DNA from: Miscanthus floridulus
Lineage: Eukaryota; Streptophyta; Magnoliopsida; Poales; Poaceae
Length of the DNA: 64,000 nt
Assembly: GCF_019320115.1 (NCBI RefSeq)
Contig: NC_089595.1
Span: forward strand, 107,329,611-107,393,610
Reading direction: 5' to 3'
Shown piece after piece: positions 35,139-48,030 of the stretch. How positions within the stretch are numbered: the first letter of the stretch is position 1; each line of letters begins with the position of its first letter. The position numbers were made by a program, and so were the translations under genes. The notes under the pieces are model-generated. The model was not told the origin of the DNA and did no database searches. It saw only the letters and a list, made by a program, of their open reading frames with translations.

Positions 35139-35883
35139 CTGCACCATTAACATGTACCCCTTGGTGAGACAATGCCATAATGGATAAGAGTTACATAACC
35201 GAGTAAGAATTTTATAAGGGGAGGAACAATGTAATTATGTGAATGGTAATTTAACATGATGCATGCTCATGCCGTACGTCCTTACAAACTTAGGAAAAAT
35301 TTGTTTCTAACGGTAGACACGGTGGCATACATACGTTCTCTCATAAAAGCGTAACTAGTCGAGCTACATGTTTCGTTGTTAGTGTACCTGCATAAAAATT
35401 TCATTTCAGCCCTAAACCCATAATGAAATATGCAGAATGTAATTGTAAATACTTTCATATATGTATACCCATACATATACTTCCGTATCAATCTACCCGA
35501 CAAGAATTTAAACCCACAATTAAATACGTACCATATACACATGCAAGCATGCATACACAGCCGTACCAAAGCTAACTCTTCCCGACCGCACGCTCACATC
35601 TTGCGGTCATACACTCATCTTACCTTGGCGTAGAGGCATTTGATCCATACATTACCACTCAAGTGAATGGCATCCATACTATAGCACGCCGTATGGACGA
35701 CGAAGTAAAAACCCCCATGTTAGTACTTAAATAGCCACCTAATAGTCCTTAATTTGGGCATAAGGAAAGTGATCATTGGTACACTTTAGATTTCAAATAC
35801 CTATTATATAACTAATAGTTGCTAGAGAAGGGTTTTTGGAAAACAAAACTTTTGTTTTAAATACACTTGTAACAATTAACGTT
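35139..35883 (-). other. Element B 5' untranslated leader
   Basis: Between the primer site and the extra ORF there is about 740 bp without a supported gene. The last part contains two in-frame ATGs (35153 and 35147) just before the ATG at 35138. The bases before 35138 on the minus strand are GGTGCAG, which could also be a splice acceptor. Confidence 0.45.
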
Positions 35884-35902
35884 GAATCTTGCTCTGATGC
35901 CA
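35884..35902 (-). other. Element B primer-binding site
   Basis: On the minus strand TGGCATCAGAGCAAGATTC begins two bases after the 5' LTR end. It differs by one base from the TGGTATCAGAGC core complementary to initiator methionine tRNA. Confidence 0.85.
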
Positions 35903-35904
35903 GC

Positions 35905-38900
35905 TGTCGCAGAACCGACCAATTTATAAGAATACAAGTATAATGGCACTCCGCAAGCGGTCGCACTGTCATACTTGAACCCATATAAACCCGGTAGTCC
36001 GTCGAGTACCACGATGGGTCTCGATAAACGATTTACAACAACCAAGATCGTACAGGATTCAACATACATGCCACATATTACATAAAGTTCACAGATACTT
36101 TTCATCATCAGAGTACGAATAAAAAGTTATTACAAACCGAGTTTGATAATTAAAGCGGAAGCAAATAAGTTCGAAGATAAGTTTCCAACGTAGCTTGATA
36201 CAGTGCCAAACCAGATCACGGTCCACAAAAGCAAAGATAGGAATTACTAAGGAAGCCTGCCCAAGGCTTACTCCTCATCCACAGCGGGATAGAAGCAACT
36301 CTTGCAATAACCATGATACACAGTGCCAGCTGCAACAATGGGAAAATAAACCCTGAGTACGAGAAGGTACTCAGCTAGACTTACCCGTCATGAACCAGAA
36401 ATAAAATGACTCCAAGGATTATGCAAGGCTGTATAAGTGGACGTAACTTGGCAACATTTTGCGAAAAAGGCAACTTACCCGTTGAACAATTATAATTCCT
36501 TTATCAAGTTAATTATAACTATTCCTCTCTAGATTAGCAACTATCCTGTGCCAAACATGTGGTATATCATTTAGAAGCATACAATAGTAACCATAGCCGG
36601 TATTGAAATTCCAATTTTTATCCGAACCATCATGTTTCATAACACAGTTACTACGATGTTGGAGCTAGCCAAGTTTCTCACTATCCGGGAGAGACGGCGA
36701 TTCAAATCGATTTCAACCAGCTGGGAGTTTATTCCTAACACAAACCCAGGTCTACCAGCCACGATAGCCTTAGGTCACCTTTGATACAACTCAGGTACAC
36801 ATTTCGCGGGTCCGTACCGCGCCGCACAATCTGGAACACCAGATGCCAGGATGCTCAGGCCAAGCCTGCCCTTGGGCTCAGTCTGATCGTTCCCCGGAAG
36901 GAGCGCACAACAGAACGGTTCCCGGCCTGAGTTGAATTACTCGGCTTCGCGGTCGGAACGAATTATCCGGCCAGCTAAGTGAGAGGCATGCGTTCAATCT
37001 TGTCAGAAGTTCCAACAACGGTACGGTCCTTGATCGACACAGACGGGGATAGATCCACACCCAAGACCTCCATGCCTTGTTGCTTTTCTATCGCTATCCC
37101 GCCCGGTCTCCATTTACATTAACCATGGTTCTTTTCCACGATAACAATTATAACCAACCGTGCTCCGGTATCCACCTATATCTCGCAGGTGACAGGAAAT
37201 CACCCGACTTCTACCGGTCTAAGCATGGCTAAGCATATATTCGATCCTGGACCTATACCGGTTAAAGGTGTAATTTCTGGACAAGGAATGTACATGCATC
37301 AAGTGGTTTCATTCAACTCTTATAACCTAATGCATCAATCATAAATACGTAATTAAACATTTGTAAATTACTGGGAGACTTATAATGCTCCGGGGCTTGC
37401 CTCGCAGAAAAGAAGTAGGACGGTGGTCAGGGCACTCCGGAAGCTCTTCAGGGTTCTGCTCCACGCCTTCAGGAGCTGCGGCTTGCAGATCCTCCTGCGG
37501 GTTCCCTTCCTCCGCTTCTTCGAATTCCAGCAACGTGATCTCTTCCTCCGATCCTAGATGCATGAGTATGGTATGAGTATCATGAATGCATATATGTTAA
37601 CAAGTGCATCACGTTGTTTGAGTAGGTGCATATCTCTTCTTGATTACTACTTAACTACTTTTACAATGCATCGACTATGCCATACAGTAGCTACTTGTTT
37701 CACTCATAACTGGAGTTCTACAAATCCAAAAATAGTGATCCTGGACTTTCTGGAAAGCTTATCAAATTCTCTACAACTTTGTTATTAACCATTTTTACAG
37801 TCTACATCAGTTTCAACATGTAACTCCTCACACTCTAGAATCAGTCCGGAAATGATTTAACATGCAATATAAAGTAAGAATACTCCTACTTTATGTAATC
37901 ATTCAACATTTGACAAACTAGAACCTACCAACAGTGTAAGCATACCAAATACAGTTAAGATGATATAATGGTGAAGCCCAAACTATTTATTAAATTGCCT
38001 TTATTATTTTATTTAGATATCTAGGTTAAATAATAATTATATATCAGATGTGCTTAATAAATTCTCAAAAATTTACAGAGTCTTACTAATGCTATCAAAG
38101 GACTACTATAAAAATTTCATGTCATTTTACTAAGTAGAACATCCTATACAAAAATGATAAGGAAGCAAGGCTTGAAATAACATAAATGGAAAATCCTATT
38201 GAAAAGTGTCAAGCAACAGATTTCTTATTTTTCTTAACATCCATATGGTACTAGTATTACCTCCAATAAATTTCATGAATTTTGGACTCATAATTAATTT
38301 ATAAAAATTCATGCAAGGATTAACTATTTATAAAAGAAAAATCTATAACTATAGATCTACACATGCACTGGTCCTCAAATTTTTACCAGAGTTCACATAT
38401 GCTAAGACTAGCTTACCACAAAAATTTCATAATTTTTGGAGCACAGGAACTCTAGATATAAAATAAACAAATTTGAATGCATTCAAAAGCACATTTGAAA
38501 TCCCTATTTAAATCTCCAGAAATTTCTACTGTTGAAGCCAAGAACATATTTTTTTTAAATACTACACTTCCTAAGGAACACAACCATATTTATTTCACAA
38601 TTTTAGGAGCTACCAAATTAAAGATACAAAAATATCAAAACACATGAAATTAGGGTTTAAATCTGAAAAGAATGAACTAGCTTTCTAATACCAGTCACTG
38701 GCAACCGGGGCCCACCGGTCAGCCGGGCCCGCTTGTCAGCGACTGAAAACAGGGGAGGCGGTGCCGTTCGACGCGGCACGGCCCTAGCTCGTCGCCGGTG
38801 AACTTGCCGGTGGTATCGACTACGCCTACATGGTCTACTCATCCACCCGCACCCGATGGTGGCCTTTGCACGGCTAGAAGGAGCACCGAAGCTCATAACC

Positions 38901-40307
38901 GGCGACCATGGCGGGCGGCTACGATGGCACGGTGGGCGGAACGACGGCAAGGTGCCGGAGTTGGCCGTGAAGGCACGAAATGAGGTCCGGCCAAGTACAT
39001 ACGAGCTACGGCGAAACCATTTTACCCACTAACTCGGCGAATGGCGGTCAGAGTCAATGCGGCTACGACGACGGTTGCGGCGGCGAGGCACCGGCGAGGA
39101 CTGCACGTGGCACGGGAGCTTACCGTGCTTCTTCGGCTAGCAATGCAGGCACGGTGGGACTGAGGGGGCACTACATGGCTGCTATGGTGCCAGAGGGGCG
39201 ACGAGGGCGAGCTGGCATCGGCAATGGCGTCGGCGGCGCTCCTGAGCTACGGTGGCGGCTGCGGGTGAGCGAAGGAGGCCACAAAAGTGAAATGCAAGCG
39301 CAGGGACGGAGCAGGCGACTTCGGGGCGCTATGTAGGGCGTTGCGGCTCGACGTGGCTGGGCTGATCAGAGCAAAGGCGACGCGCGGCCTCCATCGGCTC
39401 CACGCGGCGGCCAGACTCTGGCGCGGTCGGCCATAGACGAACGGCGAGTTCAGTTCGTCAGTCGCCCGAGCAGTGCCTGACAGCGTGTTTTGGCGACACT
39501 TTTCCAGCTAATCCGTCGCTCCTTAGTATGAACCTCCTGAATAAATTTCGTAGACCTAAGTACCAGCTACAAATGTTGTTCAATGATCTCGTGCTAATTC
39601 GCAACCGAAACTGAGAAAAATCATCCCCAAAGTGAGCCTGTCAGTCGGTCAATGAACCTAGACTTAGAAAAACTGCTTAAGTGTTGAAATCATGATTTTG
39701 CTGGTTTTCGTGGGACCCATTCAAGCATGTTAGAAGCTAAATCAATCCATGACCCAAAAATAAAAGTTGTTCCTTATGTCAAACACTACAACTTTGCTTT
39801 AGTGAACTCCTCCATGCAAGGTCCCTAACACCTAGTTCAACTTTAGTCAAACATGTCACTTTGAAATCATGATACATACACAAACCATGGCTAAATGACC
39901 AAACTAGCCTTAGCACTAAATACCAAAGTTGTTCCTAATGATATTCTAAGCATGTTTAAACAATTTGCAAGGTCATTTAAGCATTTTATGTAGTAGTCAC
40001 TCATATAGCTATCCAGGTCAACACATGTGATATTACTTAAGTGCTTGATCATGAAAGGTGACCTTCATGAACAAGGTTCCTTTTGTTAACCTAAGTGTAG
40101 CTAAGGTGTTTTAGTGACCAACATTACCCACTTGCATCCATTTGCACATGATCATATGCATATGTTCCAAGAAACACGAGATAACAAGCAATGTTTCATA
40201 TGTTTCGATCAAATGTTTCAATGGTAAATGATGATTTATGAATGCTTGATGCTCATGCTCATGTTATGCAAGTCAAGTTATGCAAGGCTAACACCCGAGG
40301 TGTTACA
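35905..40307 (-). repeat. Element B 5' LTR
   Basis: TGTCGCAGAACCGACC to CACCCGAGGTGTTACA, 4403 bp. It differs from 25005-29402 by about ten substitutions, mostly transitions, and an extra GGATT near 36055. It is followed by TCAAT, the right copy of the target duplication. Confidence 0.95.
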
Positions 40308-40312
40308 TCAAT

Positions 40313-42931
40313 CACCTCGTCGTACTCCGGATCACCGACGGTTACGAAGTCTACCTGTTCATGATCTACATGAAATGACGATGCAATGATTACACTATGG
40401 CAACAGCAATTCTCAATGCAAAAGTACCTCTATTACATTACTAAGCGAGGTCTTCCTACTAAAGTCTAAGCTATGTACCAGTACTACTAACATGTATGTC
40501 CGTGTCCTACATTCTTACGATGACTACGTATATTCATACTCCTAATGCCAGTTTACGATAAAGCAAGGATAATAACTACGTCATTAAATGACTCGTTCCA
40601 TGGTTACCATTTTTACAGCAAGTATATAAATGCCTAAGGAACCTACGGTAACGATTTCAAAGCTAAAGTTATCGTCGGTTTACCACAACAAATCTTGCAA
40701 TTTAATATCAATGTACCGCTAAGCTTTCTACTTCAAGCTTATGAGCCTACCATCCTAACCGCTAATGGTGAACTAACTGTACTAACAGGTAGACGACATT
40801 TTTGCGAACCTAACAAACTTAGTTTCGCTATTTTTGGACAACCATGCAATTTACTACAATTTATCGAAGTTGTATTCATAACAGGAAATAATAAGCATTT
40901 CAAATTCTAGGAATTAATGAAAATCGAATCCTCTTTCGCCGGCCCACCACGTGCAGCCCAGTCCAGCGCGTTATCCCGCCCGCGCGCGACAGCAGTCCAG
41001 CGCGCGGCCCACGCGGAGGTGCGGCCTAGATGGCCAACGGCCCACGAAGGGGAAGGCCTGCGCTTGTCGGCAAAAATGCACGAACACCCCCGATGAACTC
41101 AGCATTTGCTATGAGCTCTACGGTACTGTTTCGCTAGTCTACCGTTTTACATCAGCACCCTCCCACTTCTTCTTCTTCACCGCGAGGAGGTCCCTGGCCC
41201 CCAGGGCGCGCACCGGCGCGACGGCACGGCACCGGGCGACCATGCCGACATCACCTGAACCCATACAGCCTACCTAAGGGGTCGATAGGTACCTGGATAG
41301 CACGTAGAAGCTACTGGAGGCGACACGACGAGCAGAGATGCAGGCACAAACTCCCTCCCCGATGGTGGCTCCTGACCTGCAAGAGCGAGCGTGTTCCCAT
41401 GAGCAACAGCGAAGGCGAGGCCAGCGCACGAGCTAGCGAGCACCAGGGAGTACTCACCGACACCCTTGCGTTGATGGTTAGGTTGGAGGCGGTCTGAGCA
41501 AGGCTGGCCACGTGAGCTCGTGGCGGTGCGGTGAAGACCGATGGGGGCACTACCGCGATGGTGGGACTGGCCTACTGCGATGCTACGACTAAGGCACGTG
41601 GGGTGCTCAGTAGGAGAAGGCGAGACTGTGGGTGCATTGAATCGATACGAGATGCACTGCGGGGCTGGCTCGCCGTTGGAGGATGTCGGTTCGGTCTTAT
41701 GGAGCCGGTGCCGCGGAATTAAGAAATTCCGATCATGTGCAAGGACACCCACAGCAAGGTGGGGACGGGGTGCAGCCAGACGCCTAACAGAGCCGTGCCT
41801 AAGGCGAACTGAGACCTACGGCTATGGTTAAAGCGAATTGGGGAAAATTGCTTCGGCGGCAAGGAGATAGTGGAGACAGAGGAACACACGGGTCGGCATG
41901 GCTTGACTGCGGGCGTCAACGCAAGGTACCGCTGTGCCTGGCCATGGGGAACCAGTAGGGCGTGGCTCCAGGCGCCAGCCAGCAAGGTGTGGCAGCAAGC
42001 CGACGAATCAACGATACGGCAACGCAGCGGGCAGCATCCGACAAGATCCACAGTGCGAGTGCGACACGAGGTGACGGCGGGTAGACCATCGTCCAACGCA
42101 CAAACAGCCAAGGCGATGTCAACGGCGTAGAACCGCCGTGGTGACAGGCGATGTGCAGCGCGGGACCGGCGCGCTCCCGGCCAAAGTAGAGCAGAGCAAG
42201 ACGCGTGCGTCACGTCTCGGCGGCAAGGAAAACGTGGCGGCAGGCGAGCAGCAGCGGGGCAGAGCGCGTAGGCGGGCAGCAGCGAGCAGATGGCCAGGAC
42301 GCGCGGGGCGTGTGTGTGAACGGCATCGTGAGCGTAGTCGAGCGCGGCAGTGGCTCAGGCCCGTGCAGCACAGCGCACTGGCAAGCCAATCGGGGTGGTG
42401 ACCACGCCTAGCGCTCAGTCAGGTGGCGTGCATGATTTTTAAAGCAGCTAGAAATTGCGTACGCCATGTTCCAAACGCTAATCTAATTTCTCAATGTGAA
42501 TAGGAGTACACCTAACCATCACCATCAGCCACGACATTGCTCTACTTCTTAGGCCAATTGTTCTACAACTAATGCCGAAGATGGCCTCGTCGACCACTTC
42601 AAAGACTTACGCGGAGAACGTCGATCTGAATGGTTTTGCGACGAACCCCAAACCCGATCCCCGAGACGTACTCGCTAGCCATCCATGTCATCGGCCGCAA
42701 CCTTTTTATCGTCATTCACAAAATGTTTTATAACATTTAGCGTTAACAATAATTCGATTAAGGCAATAAACGCGTTATGTGACATGAAACGTAACCTTTT
42801 TCTTTCCCATTTCGTAAAAATGTTTCAATGCCAAACATTGATTAAAGAGCCTATCATACACAAATGCACATAAATCCGATGCTTACGAAATGTTTCAGCA
42901 AAACATTACAATGTAACACTAGGGTGTTACA
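40313..42931 (-). repeat. Element C 3' LTR, proximal part
   Basis: It continues the C LTR after element B and matches 49472-52090. It ends AACACTAGGGTGTTACA next to the purine tract. The GC-rich stretch 40940-42430 has frames on both strands with no recognisable domain. Confidence 0.9.
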
Positions 42932-42946
42932 AATCTACCCCCCTAA
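42932..42946 (-). promoter_or_regulatory. Element C polypurine tract
   Basis: On the minus strand TTTTAGGGGGGTAGATT runs directly into the TGTAACAC start of the 3' LTR. Confidence 0.75.
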
Positions 42947-42950
42947 AACA

Positions 42951-42969
42951 AAATCTCGACCCGAGATTT
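42951..42969 (-). other. Hairpin beside element C's polypurine tract
   Basis: AAATCTCG-ACC-CGAGATTT has the same arms as in element B (29420-29438) with one loop base changed, at the same place between gag-pol and the purine tract. Confidence 0.75.
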
Positions 42970-43015
42970 GATGTGCCTAGTGTGAGAAAGGGTATGGAGT
43001 ACATTTTGCGCAAAA

Positions 43016-46000
43016 CTAACCATCCGACCCAGAGAGGAGATGGGGGTAATGCTTTGATAAGTAACTCTCTTGCTCCCAAGTGGCTTCGTCCTCTGCATGG
43101 TTTTGCCATTGTACCTTATAAAACTTTATCACCCTGTTCCTAGTCACTCTCTCCTTCTCATCCAAGATTTTTATAGGATGCTCCACATAGGACAGATCAG
43201 GTTGTAGCAGAAGTCCTTCTATTTCCATAGATTCTTTAGGGACTCGTAGGCATTTCTTCAGTTGTGAGACGTGAAATACATTGTGAACTGCCGAGAGAAT
43301 TTCAGGGAGTTGGAGACGATAAGCAATAGGGCCACACTGTTGCAACACCTTGTATGGACCCACATACCGAGGGGCTAACTTGCCATGGACACCAAACCGA
43401 TGTACTCCTCTCATAGGAGATACTTTGAGATACACATAATCCCCATCTATAAATTCCAAAGGCCTTCTTCGCTTGTCTGTGTAAGCCTTCTATCGACTAT
43501 AAGCTGACTTCAAGTGTTCATGAATTATATTTACTTTCTCTCGAGCCTCCTTTATGAAATCAGGCCTGAAGTACCCATGGTCTCCTACTTCAACCCAGTT
43601 TAGTGGTGTCCTACACTTTTGTCCATATAAAGCTTCAAATGGTGCCATGCGGATACTCTCTTGATAGCTGTTATTATATGAAAATTCTGCCAGCTTCAAA
43701 CAATGATCCCACTTCTCAGGAAAAGAGATGGTACAAGCCCGCAGCATATCCTCGAGCACCTGGTTCACCCTCTCAGTTTGACCATCCATCTATGGGTGGT
43801 ATGCCGAGCTCCTAAGAAGACGAGTACCCAAACACTCCTGGAGTTTCTCCCAGAAACGAGAGACAAAAACTGACCCTCTATCAGAGATGATGGTGAGAGG
43901 AACTCCATGTAGGGTCACAATCCGATCGAAGTATAACTCCGCATACTTCTTGGCATTGTATCTAGTGTCCACCAGAAGGAAGTGGGCAGACTTGGTGAGA
44001 CGGTCCACGATGACCCAAATAGAATCAAAACCAGAGGAGGTGCGGGGTAAACCCACAATGAAATCTAGGGAAATATCCTCCCATTTCCAAATAGGAATGG
44101 GCAAGGGCTGCAGATATCCAGGAGTACGCATATGATCTGCCTTGACTCTGCCACAAGTGTCACATTCCGCAACAAACTGGGTGATATCTTGCTTCATGTA
44201 TGACCACCAGTACAGCTTGCGCAGATCATGATACATCTTGTTGCTACCAGGGTGGATAGATAGCTTGGAATGATGGGCTTCGTGCAAAATCTTTCTTTTC
44301 AGCTCTTCAGTGGATGGAACTACCAGTCTATCCTTGTATCTTACGACTCCTTGCTTATCAATGCTAAAATGAGGTCCACGCCCTTCTGCTAGCAACTTCT
44401 TGATGTGAGGAATCTCTTCGTGATCTCCTTTCTGTTCCTGAATAATTTGCTCCAGCAATTCTGAGGTCAAAGCAATCTGAGCTAGCACCTCAGTGTGGTG
44501 GAGTGACAAGGGTAATTCCTCAACCTGATGCGACTTATGACTCAAAGCATCAGCCACCACATTGGCTTTTCCTGGATGATAGTAGACTTCCAAATCATAA
44601 TCCTTGATCAACTCTAACCATCTCCTTTGTCTCATGTTCAACTCAGACTGAGTGAAAATATACTTAAGGCTCTTGTGGTCAGTGAAGATATGCACTTTGT
44701 TGCCCAACAAATAATGCCTCCAAATCTTCAGAGAGTGAACTACCGTAGCTAGCTCTAAATCATGGGTAGGGTAGTTCACCTCGTGCTTCTTCAGTTGGCG
44801 CGAAGCATAAGCTATCACACGCCCTTCTTGCATAAGCACACACCCCAATCCCGTCTTCGAGGCATCACAGTAAACATCAAAGGGCCTCTCAATATTAGGT
44901 TGAGCCAACACAGGAGCAGTGGTCAGAAAAGTCTTCAGGGACTGAAAAGCTTCTTCACAAGCTGGACTCCAAACAAACTTAGCTTCTTTCTGGAGCAGCT
45001 TAGTCATGGGCTGGGCTATCTTGGAGAAATCAGGGATGAAACGTTGATAGTATCTAGCTAGCCCAAGGAACTGACGGATCTGGTGCATAGACCTTGGAGA
45101 CTTCCAATCTAATACATCTTGCACCTTGCTGGGATCCACAGAAACGCCCTCAGGTGTCAACACATGTCCCAAAAACTACACTCGATCAAGCCAAAACTCG
45201 CACTTGCTGAATTTAGCATACAGCTGGTGCTCCCTTAGCTGAGTCAGTATTATCCGGAGGTGATGGGCATGCTCTTCCTCATTCTTGGAATAGATTAAGA
45301 TGTCATCAATGAAAACTACCACAAACTTATCTAGCTCTGGCATAAAAACTGAGTTCATCAGGTACATGAAGAAGGCCGGGGCATTGGTGAGGCCAAAAGA
45401 CATCACTAGGTATTCATATAACCCATACCTAGTAGAGAAAGCTGTCCTTGGTATATCCTGTGGCCTGATCTTGATCTGATGGTAGCCTGACCAGAGGTCT
45501 ATCTTTGAGAACACCATGGCACCAGCTAACTGATCAAACAAAGTATCAATGCGGGGCAAGGGATACTTGTTCTTAACTGTTACCGCATTGAGGGGGCGGT
45601 AATCCACACACATCCGCAGTGTACCATCCTTATTCTTCATGAAAATTGCTGGGCAACCCCATGGTGAAGAACTTAGGCGGATGAAACCCTTGTCCATCAA
45701 CTCCTCCAGTTGCTTCTTCATTTCTGCTAGTTCTCTTGGGGCCATGCGGTACGGACGTCTGGAGATAGGAGCAGTACCAGGCTCAAGTTTAATGGAGAAT
45801 TCTACCTCATGGTCTGGTGGCAATCCAGGAAGATCCTCAGGGAAAACATCTGGGAACTCACATACTACTGGAATGGAGGTAAGATCAGGAACGGCTTTAG
45901 CATGGGCAGCAACAGGTAAGACCGGTTCTGAGGGTATGATGAGAGACATCCTATCCTCAGAAGATGGAAGCCGTAACTCTACACTTCTTCTCTTCATATC

Positions 46001-46495
46001 CAATACTACCCCATACACCTGCAACCAGTTCATCCCAAGAATAACATCAATACCTTGCCCAGGCATTATCATGAACTATAGACGGTAAGTGTGGGTGGCT
46101 AATACCAAACTTACTGTATCCGTGCGGGTGTTGATGAACATCTGAGAACCCACAGTATAGATCTTATAGGCATACGGTATAGCCACAAGTGATAAGTTGT
46201 GCCGTTCTACAAACCCCATGCTCATAAAGGAATGCGATGCACCAGAATCAAATAACACCAAAGCTGGATGGGATTCGATGGTAAACATACCAGCCATAAC
46301 TGTCTCCTGATGCACAACCTGCTGAGCATCCGTGAAGTGCACCTGACCAGATCTACTGGGCACCTTCCTCTTGATGAAAGTCCTCTTAACCAGCCTGGAA
46401 TTTGCAGATGGCTGAGACGGCTGAGCTGTCTGCTGCTGAGGACACTCCCTGGCATAGTGGCCCTCCTTGCCACACTTGAAACAAGCACCAGGCAT
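43016..46495 (-). pseudogene. pol: Element C pol: protease, RT, RNase H, integrase, chromodomain
   Basis: One frame runs from the zinc knuckle (CFKCGKEGHYAREC, start of the 46495 segment) through the protease ([14 protein letters not shown]), RT ([20 protein letters not shown], catalytic [10 protein letters not shown] near 45300), RNase H ([32 protein letters not shown]), integrase HHCC (HHSKLSIHPG to CDTCGRVKADH), DDE core (LDFIVGLP, ISDRGSVF, GQTERVNQVLEDML), YVGPYKVL and a chromodomain (PIKILDEKERVTRNRVIKFY, VQWQNH, ATWEQE). TAG stops lie at 46076, 45176, 43790 and 43490, each at a Gln position. There is no frameshift. The domain order and group II-type chromodomain fit Tekay/Del elements. 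Confidence 0.9.
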
Positions 46496-46497
46496 GT

Positions 46498-47605
46498 TCC
46501 TGAATCCCTAACGAGGTGGGACCTGCTGTCCCTGAGTTTGCTGGGGCTACACCTGCTGCTGAGGTGCCTTGTACTGGGTAGCAGAAGTTTGTGAGGTCTG
46601 CTGGGGTGACTGGAATGGAGGCCCGCCGGATGGTTGATAGGACCCCTGCCTCATAATTTGCACCTTCTGAGTATGAGGGTGGCTGGAGGATCCAGCTGCC
46701 ACCCTCCTCCGCTTCCAATCCGCCTGAGATGCCCACTGAAAACCCTCAAGAGCAATGGCGGCGTTCATCAGAGCCCTAAAGGTCTAATAGTTCCCCAGGT
46801 ATAGTTTCTCCTGAAGAACAGGAGTGAGACCACGAAAGAAGCGATCCTTCTTCTTGTCATCCGTGTCCACCTGACTACCAGCATACTGAGCCAAGTGGTT
46901 GAACTGATTCACATACTCCATTACCGTCCTGCCCCCCTGACGCAACTCCATGAACTCGGTCACCTTCTGGTGGATAACGCTAGCAGGTATGAAGAACTCA
47001 CGGAAGGCGATGGAGAACTCCTGCCACGTTGCCGGATGATCCAGTAGCTCTGCGGCCAGGAAAGTCTCCCACCAGGCACCTACGGACCCCAAAAGCTACT
47101 GGGACACAAAGTGCACCTTCTGCTCGTTGGCCACTCCGAGCAGCCGAAACTTCTGCTCCAGCGTGCGAAGCCAGTGCTCCGCCTCCAACAGATCGTCCGA
47201 CGGCTTGAACGTGGGCGAATGGGTCTTGAGGAAGTCCTAATAAGAGGATTGTCCCTCAGGATGGTGAGCACCACCCCCATTCCCACCGTTGCCTCTGGGG
47301 CCTCCACGGGCGAGACCCGCGACGGCCTGTGCCATAATCTCCAAGGCACGAGCAGTCTCCTGTCGAGCCACGGCTGACTCCCGACGAGCAGCCAACAACT
47401 CCACCATGACCTCCGTGGCGGACAGCGGCGGAGGCGGTGGTGGCGGCGGGAAAGGATGAGGAACCAAAGGTGGAACCTCCCGAGCTCCCTCGTTGTCACG
47501 CTCAAAGGCCCGAGAACTGTCACCATGGCCCTCGTTGGCCGCTCCTGAACTGGTGCTCCCACGTCCGGACCTCAGATTCATCTGTAAGAGAGACGAACCA
47601 TCCAT
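46498..47605 (-). pseudogene. gag: Element C gag, five TAG stops
   Basis: The frame opens at ATG 47605 (MDGSSLLQMNLRSGRGSTSS). It has a proline run, an Ala/Arg-rich helix (ELLAARRESAVARQETARAL), the gag core (FKPSDDLLEAEHWLRTLEQK, AWWETFLAAELLDHPATWQE, FMELRQGGRTVMEYVNQFNH), and a Gln-rich linker before the zinc knuckle. TAG codons at 47237, 47096, 46784, 46547 and 46508 (lowest base) replace expected Gln codons. It is in register with pol, with no frameshift. The product would be the particle protein. Confidence 0.85.
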
Positions 47606-48030
47606 TAGGACACCTTCTCGATTAGAATCTAGGGATAAAGAGATGGCAGCACATTTATTAAAGTATTCATTAAGTTAGTCCTACCCATTTACTACTTTCA
47701 TTATACGTGAAGGGGGATTCCTAGTTCAAAAGATGCTATTATATGATGCATGCTTCGACCTATACGTTCACTCAAGCCGGAATATAGCGGCGTTCGTAAC
47801 ATTTTTGGCACATCGCACACTCACTTTCCATATACTAAGTGATTTCTTACGCAACGTAAGTCAGTGTACCTGCAGAAAACTGATTAGGTAAAACCAGTGC
47901 CACTATCCTAGATATACCATATAGCTAGGGCTTATACTTATATAACTTAACTTAATCGCATCCTACTTTTCACAAAACTTTTGTTGGTCAAACTTTTAGT
48001 TTTGTAAAAGAGTGAGGAACTCGTGACCAT
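47606..48030 (-). other. Element C short leader
   Basis: Only about 425 bp separate the primer site from gag, and no extra ORF is present, in contrast with element B. Confidence 0.6.

Larger units (their letters stand above)
25005..40307 (-). mobile_element. Element B: young chromovirus carrying an H3-tail-like ORF
   Basis: Near-identical LTRs of 4398 bp (25005-29402) and 4403 bp (35905-40307) flank a 6.5-kb interior on the minus strand. Order from the 5' end: primer site, extra ORF (35138-34212), gag, protease, RT, RNase H, integrase with chromodomain, purine tract. The target duplication is TCGAT on the left and TCAAT on the right, a single CG-type transition. About ten substitutions plus one 5-bp indel separate the LTRs, which points to a very recent insertion. 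Even so, gag-pol has six TAG stops and the extra ORF one TGA. It sits inside element C's LTR. Confidence 0.95.

Noticed and set aside
34899..35153. A real histone H3 gene or pseudogene
   Set aside because: Only the first 20-odd residues resemble H3. The histone fold is absent, and the frame continues into unrelated domains inside an LTR retrotransposon.
41270..42401. Frames of 86-164 codons on both strands of the C LTR
   Set aside because: They lie in the GC-rich LTR island, are matched at 50470-51560 by LTR identity, and have no domain.
29446..47605. A changed genetic code (TAG as Gln)
   Set aside because: The host gene and normal family ends do not support it. Methylation-linked mutation or UAG suppression explains the pattern without a new code.
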